DNA from: JADZFO01 sp964512635
GTDB lineage: Bacteria > 4484-113 > JAFGCY01
DNA length: 64,000 nucleotides
NCBI GenBank assembly: GCA_964512635.1
Contig: CAZEJB010000012.1
Span: 1-64,000, forward strand
Reading direction: 5' to 3'
Shown piece after piece: positions 60,439 through 64,000 of this stretch; position 1 is the first letter of the stretch; each line of letters opens with the position of its first letter. A program made the position numbers and the translations under genes. The notes under the pieces were generated by a model, which was given only the letters and a program-made list of their open reading frames with translations, had not been told where the DNA came from and did no database searches.

Positions 60439-61227
60439 CTAGAAATCCCAGCCGCTCTGCGGGTCCGCGACGAATTCCACCAGGTCGGCGGCGATGTGGA
60501 TCGGCTGGGTCTTGTCCGAGGAGTCATAGTACACGCCAACGCCGATATGCGTATAGCTCGGGTTGAGCAGCACGGCGCGGTGGCCGCTGGAGGCCATCCA
60601 GCCGGTCACGACTTCGCTTGTGTTTTCCTGGCCCTTGGCATTGCTCTCGCCGGCGTGGTCGTAGGCCGGCGGGTTGAGCGCGCCGAGGCGGTCCCAGGGC
60701 GTCAGGCCGTCGGGCGTGTTGTGGTTGAAGTAGTCGCGCAGCGCCATATCCCGGGCGTGGGCCTGGGCCAGGCGCTCCAGGTGCGGCTCGCGAATCAGCT
60801 CGCCAAGGCCGGCCGAGCGGCGCTGGGCGTTGATTCCGGCGTAGATCTGGTCGGCCCAGAGCTGCAGGCTGGCGTTCTGGTAGACCAGCCCGCTCTGCGG
60901 CAGGGTGTCAAAGGCGTTGGCCACCCAGCGCTGGGCGACGCTCGCGCCGGAAGGTGCGTTCTCGCTGTAGCTCTCGACCGGGGGCACAGTCACCGGCGGC
61001 GTATACACCGTCTTGCCGCTGCCGCCGGGGTTGCCGATCGGCGGCAGCTCGTCATCGTGCAGGTTCGGCAGATCACTGCCGCCGCCGCAGGAGCCAAGGC
61101 CCAATGCCGCCGCCAGCAGAAGCGCCAGCCAGAGCAGGTATCGCGGCCCCCCGGAAGCGAATCTGCGCTGCGATGCGCCCTTCCCAGTTGCTTCGGGGCA
61201 CAGCTCCCCGGTCAAAACAGGTCCCAT
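60439..61227 (-). CDS. CAP/SCP-domain lipoprotein
   Basis: 262 residues from ATG 61227, behind GGGAGAAAACAG; the longer start 61323 is rejected. Lipobox LGLGSC. After a Pro-rich linker the CAP domain occupies about 120-262: IYAGINAQRRSAGLGELIRE, LERLAQAHARDMALRDYFNH, GESNAKGQENTSEVVTGWMA, SSGHRAVLLNPSYTHIGVGV. The conserved His and Glu of the CAP pocket are present (FNHN, GENT-type, SGHR). Bacterial CAP proteins are extracellular, function mostly unknown. Confidence 0.9.
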   Translation of the reverse strand: MGPVLTGELCPEATGKGASQRRFASGGPRYLLWLALLLAAALGLGSCGGGSDLPNLHDDELPPIGNPGGSGKTVYTPPVTVPPVESYSENAPSGASVAQRWVANAFDTLPQSGLVYQNASLQLWADQIYAGINAQRRSAGLGELIREPHLERLAQAHARDMALRDYFNHNTPDGLTPWDRLGALNPPAYDHAGESNAKGQENTSEVVTGWMASSGHRAVLLNPSYTHIGVGVYYDSSDKTQPIHIAADLVEFVADPQSGWDF

Positions 61228-61367
61228 CTGTTTTCTCCCACCGTGCAGATCCTTCTGCACCACCCACAGCGGGCAGGCCCGCCGAAAAGAATGTACCTGA
61301 CGCCGGCCAAAAGGCAGGTACACAGTTGGATACGTTTTCGCGGGTACCGGGAACGGCCGCGGCCTGC

Positions 61368-61373
61368 TAGGAT
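61368..61373 (+). promoter_or_regulatory. -10 box TAGGAT, leaderless spacing
   Basis: 6 nt (TTGGTC) before ATG 61380. Confidence 0.55.
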
Positions 61374-61379
61374 TTGGTC

Positions 61380-61880
61380 ATGAATACGCTTGGCCTGTGT
61401 CCAGCCTGCAAGGCCGCCTGCCGTCCTGGTGCAAGATTCTGCTCCGCCTGTGGCGCAGCGCTCCCGCCCGGGGCAGCACCGCTGCCTCCCGACCCCGCGC
61501 CCTTCGCCGCACCACCCGCGCCTGATGCGGTGTATGCGCCGCCGCCGGGCAGCCTGCCGCAGTACAGCCAGACTTATCAGCAGCAGATCCAGGGCAACCC
61601 CCAGCTCCAGCAGCAGTATCAGGCCCAGCAGAACCCTGCCGGCTATGGCCTGGTGCCCTACAAAAACGGCCAGGCCCTCGCGGGCTATTACATGGGCTGT
61701 CTGTCTTTCGTGCTGCCGATCCTTGCGCCTTTTGCCGTGGTCTTCGGCATCCTCGGCTTCATGCGCTCGCAGCGCGAGCCGCTGGTAAAGGGCAGCGCCC
61801 ACGGCATAATCGGCATCATCGCCGGGGTGATCTCCGCCGCGCTGTGGATCCTGCTGATCTGGAGCTGGTCGAGCTATTAG
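61380..61880 (+). CDS. Zinc-ribbon plus DUF4190-like membrane protein
   Basis: 166 residues. An N-terminal zinc ribbon (CPACKAACRPGARFCSACG), then a Pro/Gln-rich linker (about 30-95), then two transmembrane helices (about 100-125 LSFVLPILAPFAVVFGILGF; 137-163 GIIGIIAGVISAALWILLIW) with the DUF4190-like pattern GxxSFVLPI...GILGF. Same plan (ribbon, linker, membrane) as the genes at 20972 and 22412. Its stop overlaps the stop of the convergent thioredoxin-like gene in CTAG (61877-61880). Confidence 0.8.
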   Translation: MNTLGLCPACKAACRPGARFCSACGAALPPGAAPLPPDPAPFAAPPAPDAVYAPPPGSLPQYSQTYQQQIQGNPQLQQQYQAQQNPAGYGLVPYKNGQALAGYYMGCLSFVLPILAPFAVVFGILGFMRSQREPLVKGSAHGIIGIIAGVISAALWILLIWSWSSY

Positions 61881-62230
61881 GACAGGCGCCGGAGGTTCAG
61901 CTCCAGCCGCTCCTCCAGCATGTCGCGGCCGTGGACACCGGTAATGCGGTCGGTCACGCGCTGGCCGCGCAGGAAGATGAAGGTCGGCAGAGTCAGGATG
62001 CCATAGCGGTCCAGCGCCTCCGGCGCCTGGGCAGCGTCAATCAGCGCGAAGCGCACCAGCTTGTCATACTCCGCGGCCAGCTCTTCCACCAGCGGCAGGA
62101 CGGTACGGGCGGGACGGCTCCAGCGGGCGTGGAAGACCAGCAGCGTCGGCTGGCTGAGACTGTGGGCCTGCGCCACAAAGGCGCTCAGGGCGCTGTCATT
62201 GAGCTCCGGGATGACATGGGACGGGTTGAT
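61877..62230 (-). CDS. Thioredoxin-fold protein lacking CxxC
   Basis: 117 residues if started at ATC 62230. The fold is thioredoxin (QPTLLVFHARWSRPART, VRFALIDAAQAPEALDRYGI, LTLPTFIFLRGQRVTDRITG with the cis-Pro). The active-site CGPC is WSRPAR here, so no redox cysteines exist. The first standard start (GTG 62176) would remove the first strand and helix. Upstream the frame stays open and reads HVIPELNDSALSAFVAQAHS, which fits thioredoxin N-termini. TACAAT stands 6 nt before the in-frame ATC codon, the spacing seen for leaderless genes here. So initiation may be at ATC; this is inference. Probably a chaperone or binding role. Confidence 0.72.
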   Translation of the reverse strand: MNPSHVIPELNDSALSAFVAQAHSLSQPTLLVFHARWSRPARTVLPLVEELAAEYDKLVRFALIDAAQAPEALDRYGILTLPTFIFLRGQRVTDRITGVHGRDMLEERLELNLRRLS

Positions 62231-62236
62231 GCCTGT

Positions 62237-62242
62237 ATTGTA
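62237..62242 (-). promoter_or_regulatory. -10 box TACAAT of thioredoxin-like gene
   Basis: On the minus strand, followed by ACAGGC and then the in-frame codon ATC (62230-62228). Confidence 0.5.
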
Positions 62243-62249
62243 GGTTACA

Positions 62250-62300
62250 GGGGACAGGGTTTAGGGGTTAGGGGGTGGGTAGGGGCGCACTGCGTGCGCC
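62250..62300 (+). repeat. Telomere-like G-rich string plus GTAGGGGCG palindrome
   Basis: 62250-62285 has six G-runs of 3-5 with TTTA, TTA and short loops, strongly G-quadruplex-capable. It runs into GTAGGGGCGCACTGCGTGCG (from 62279; GGCGCAC and GTGCGCC arms), the same repeat class as inside kdsA and uvrC. Confidence 0.7.
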
Positions 62301-62656
62301 AGCCGCGGCTTTCTGTGGCGAAGCTCTTCGCGCCCTTCCTCTTCATCTTTCCGTCCCCTCTAACCTGTCGCCCGTAAGCTCGATGCCAAAGTCTTATCTG
62401 CACCTTTGCCGGACCATCAATAAGGGCAAGTATTCACTCAGGCGTGGAAAGGCGCTCCGAAGTGCCGTCGTACCGCTAGTGCTGTTGAGCCTCAACAGCA
62501 CGGGGGAGACTCCGCTGAGTATCGGCCGGCTCGCACCGGAATCACGGTCTCTCGACTCCGTCTCCCGTAAATCGTTAATTGGCTCAACCTTCTAATGCGG
62601 CCCTCTCGAACACCCCAGGGCGCCTGCCATATTGTACCCCGACCCGCCCTCAGGGG
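62301..62656. other. Gene-free stretch with inverted repeats
   Basis: No convincing protein. Reading frames here lack family resemblance or a ribosome site. Inverted repeats: GTGCTGTTG (62479-62487) with CAACAGCAC (62493-62501), and GGGAGAC (about 62504-62510) with GTCTCCC (about 62560-62566) enclosing CCGG-n6-CCGG and GAGT/ACTC pairs. It could be a structured RNA or decayed repeats; no known RNA family was recognised. Confidence 0.4.
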
Positions 62657-62665
62657 TGTTATTCT
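62657..62665 (+). promoter_or_regulatory. Extended -10 (TGTTATTCT), leaderless spacing
   Basis: TATTCT ends 6 nt before ATG 62672. Confidence 0.58.
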
Positions 62666-62671
62666 TCATCA

Positions 62672-63841
62672 ATGTCTCACCATCCGACCTCCCCCAAAGG
62701 CCGCCTGCGCCCTGCCCTGCCGGCCCTCGCCGGCCTGCTGCTGCTCAGCCTGTGCGCGCTGCATCCCGGCTTCGCCCGGGCCCAGTACTATGCCGGGCTG
62801 GAGCCGGGCTATGCGCTGACTCCGGTAGCGAGCGGCGCGGGTCTGGCGCTAGATCCGGCTTCGCCGGACTTTGCCGTCCTGCGGGATGCCGCCGGCGCCC
62901 AGGGCCTGATTCTGCACGGCGCCTTCCGGGTCGAAAGCGGCATGAGCCGCTTCTTTGGGATCAACACATTCGGCCTCTCCGAGGAAGGCCAGGCCCGCCC
63001 GCTGGAGGAGGACGAACTGAGCCTGCTGCGGCCCCTGCGCCTGCCCCCGCAGGGCGAGCAGCCCAGCTACAGCTTCGATGGCCGGCAGGTCTGCATCGGC
63101 CTGGGTCAGGACCAGCCGCAGGAGGAAGGCGAGTACAACTGGAGCCCCCTGCGGGTCCTCAGCTTCGCGCTCGGCGAGGGCCGCGCTGAGCTGCTGGACC
63201 AGTGGGAGCTGCCGGCGCAGTACAGCGAAGGCATCTATGCCCTCGACCTGGTCCGCGACGGCGTCGTCGAGCTGGTCGTGCCCTGGGCTACCGGCGTGGC
63301 GGGCGGCGGCGGAGCGGATGTGATGGCCGTTGTGCCAACCGGCGGGCTGGCCGGCTTTGGCGGGCCGGATGAGCAGGCCGACCCCGACTCCGACCAGAGC
63401 TCGAGCTTCTACAGCAGCAACGGCAACATCAACCTGCTGGACTTCAACGGGGACGGCGACTGGGAGCTCGAGACCAGCTTCCCGCTCTTCGCCGCGATTT
63501 ATGCCTATTACTACCCGGCGCTCTACAGCTTCGACCGCCAGGCCTGGGCCTTTGTGGATGCGCGCGCCGGGATGCCGGAGTACTACGCCCCGGTGGACGA
63601 TTTCTATCGCGGCCTGCTGGCTGCGCTGGAGCAGGCCCTGGCGCGCCCGGCGGACTTCTATCTTGATCCGGATCCCTTTACCGAAGGGCCGGGCTATGGC
63701 TTCCGGCAGGGCGACGAAACCCTGACCCTCTCGCCCTTCATGAGCCCCGGCGACGATCCGCAGCACCCCGTGCTGGATGACTACAACATCGAGGTCCTGC
63801 GCAGCCTGGTGGCCGAGCTTAACGGCGCCGCGGTGCAGTAA
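62672..63841 (+). CDS. Secreted protein of unknown function with one FG-GAP-like motif
   Basis: 389 residues. Cleavable signal peptide (LLLLSLCALHPGFARA, cut before QYYAG). The beta-rich middle includes LLDFNGDGDWELETSFPL, an FG-GAP/VCBS-like calcium turn, and LVRDGVVELVVPW. The C-terminal part is Asp/Pro-rich (FYLDPDPFTEGPGYGF, FMSPGDDPQHPVLDDYNIEV). No lipobox, so it is probably periplasmic or released. ATG 62672 is set by the promoter; the upstream in-frame extension to 62579 is not supported. Not recognised further. Confidence 0.75.
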   Translation: MSHHPTSPKGRLRPALPALAGLLLLSLCALHPGFARAQYYAGLEPGYALTPVASGAGLALDPASPDFAVLRDAAGAQGLILHGAFRVESGMSRFFGINTFGLSEEGQARPLEEDELSLLRPLRLPPQGEQPSYSFDGRQVCIGLGQDQPQEEGEYNWSPLRVLSFALGEGRAELLDQWELPAQYSEGIYALDLVRDGVVELVVPWATGVAGGGGADVMAVVPTGGLAGFGGPDEQADPDSDQSSSFYSSNGNINLLDFNGDGDWELETSFPLFAAIYAYYYPALYSFDRQAWAFVDARAGMPEYYAPVDDFYRGLLAALEQALARPADFYLDPDPFTEGPGYGFRQGDETLTLSPFMSPGDDPQHPVLDDYNIEVLRSLVAELNGAAVQ

Positions 63842-63870
63842 ACGCCGGCTACCGTCCCTCGCCTCTTCCC

Positions 63871-64000
63871 CTACCCCTGGCCGTTCGCCGCGCTGGCGTG
63901 GACCGGCAGGGCCGAGCCCATCGCCGTGCTGCCGACGCGCTGCACGTCGCGCTCTTCTTCGGAGCGGGTCTGCAGCATGCGCTCGACGAACTTGTGGAAC
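63871..64000 (-). CDS. Partial gene at right edge, C-terminus only
   Basis: Minus-strand frame open to the window edge and ending with TAG at 63873-63871. It encodes FHKFVERMLQTRSEEERDVQ, then RVGSTAMGSALPVHASAANG and QG. The helical charged start and Ala/Gly-rich end do not identify a family. The frame is convergent with the preceding gene, which supports a real gene end. Confidence 0.5.
   Translation of the reverse strand, partial: FHKFVERMLQTRSEEERDVQRVGSTAMGSALPVHASAANGQG

Noticed and set aside
62383..62595. Small plus-strand gene of about 70 codons
   Set aside because: No Shine-Dalgarno, no promoter at the usual spacing and no recognisable family; it overlaps the inverted repeats.
62430..62600. 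tmRNA, RNase P RNA, cobalamin or T-box RNA
   Set aside because: None of the conserved sequence blocks of these families could be found on either strand.

Overview
The window is a high-GC bacterial scaffold from an uncultivated organism. A run of exactly 100 Ns (57889-57988) is a typical assembly gap, so this is probably a metagenome-assembled genome. KdsA (KDO-8-phosphate synthase), a TamB-like protein and many Cys-lipoproteins imply a two-membrane envelope. I cannot assign a phylum from sequence alone. No tRNA, rRNA or CRISPR array was recognised.

Layout. (1) 1-15.4 kb: a tandem array of large secreted lipoproteins built from a shared N-terminal module plus alternating PKD and pre-peptidase C-terminal (PPC) beta-sandwich domains. 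It has one partial member at the left edge, two decayed relics and five intact genes, each behind a similar promoter and leader. The array is interrupted by selD, which reads as a selenoprotein once an in-frame UGA is decoded as selenocysteine. (2) 15.4-23.6 kb, mostly minus strand: kdsA carrying an in-frame repeat insertion, a Dps-type ferritin, a DUF937 protein, another module lipoprotein with a beta-propeller-like C-terminus, a zinc-ribbon membrane protein, a DUF4160/DUF2442 pair and a zinc-ribbon/pilin-like protein. (3) 23.6-35.9 kb: a glycosyltransferase, a DUF2089 / DUF4177-like / SHOCT-like cluster, another lipoprotein, an OB-fold protein, an HD-GYP protein, an EPSP-synthase-like protein lacking most catalytic residues, two small secreted or charged proteins and an MFS transporter. 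(4) 36-49.5 kb: TamB-like giant protein, antibiotic-type nucleotidyltransferase, dockerin-like lipoprotein, TPR protein, an MBOAT/SGNH O-acetylation pair and a clostripain-like lipoprotein protease. (5) 49.7-55.5 kb: uvrC with three in-frame repeat insertions, a tandem-duplication scar (uvrC tail plus acetyltransferase relic), two small membrane proteins, a GNAT acetyltransferase and purine nucleoside phosphorylase. (6) 55.6-64 kb: three paralogous HAD proteins, a bifunctional-nuclease-domain protein, a Rieske protein, a CAP-domain lipoprotein, a zinc-ribbon/DUF4190-like protein, a thioredoxin-fold protein without CxxC, a secreted protein and a partial gene.

Themes. Surface biology dominates: at least eight proteins share a recognisable N-terminal module (pattern roughly W/F-x-A-x-A-N-F-x4-W-D-W) joined to different adhesion-like, propeller, cohesin-like or protease domains. 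Two initiation modes are visible. Lipoprotein genes have an extended -10 (TGTTAnnnT) about 30-40 nt upstream plus a G-rich Shine-Dalgarno. Many housekeeping genes have a TAnnnT box only 6-10 nt before the start codon, as expected for leaderless mRNAs. Palindromic repeats of several classes occur between and inside genes, and in kdsA and uvrC they are translated.
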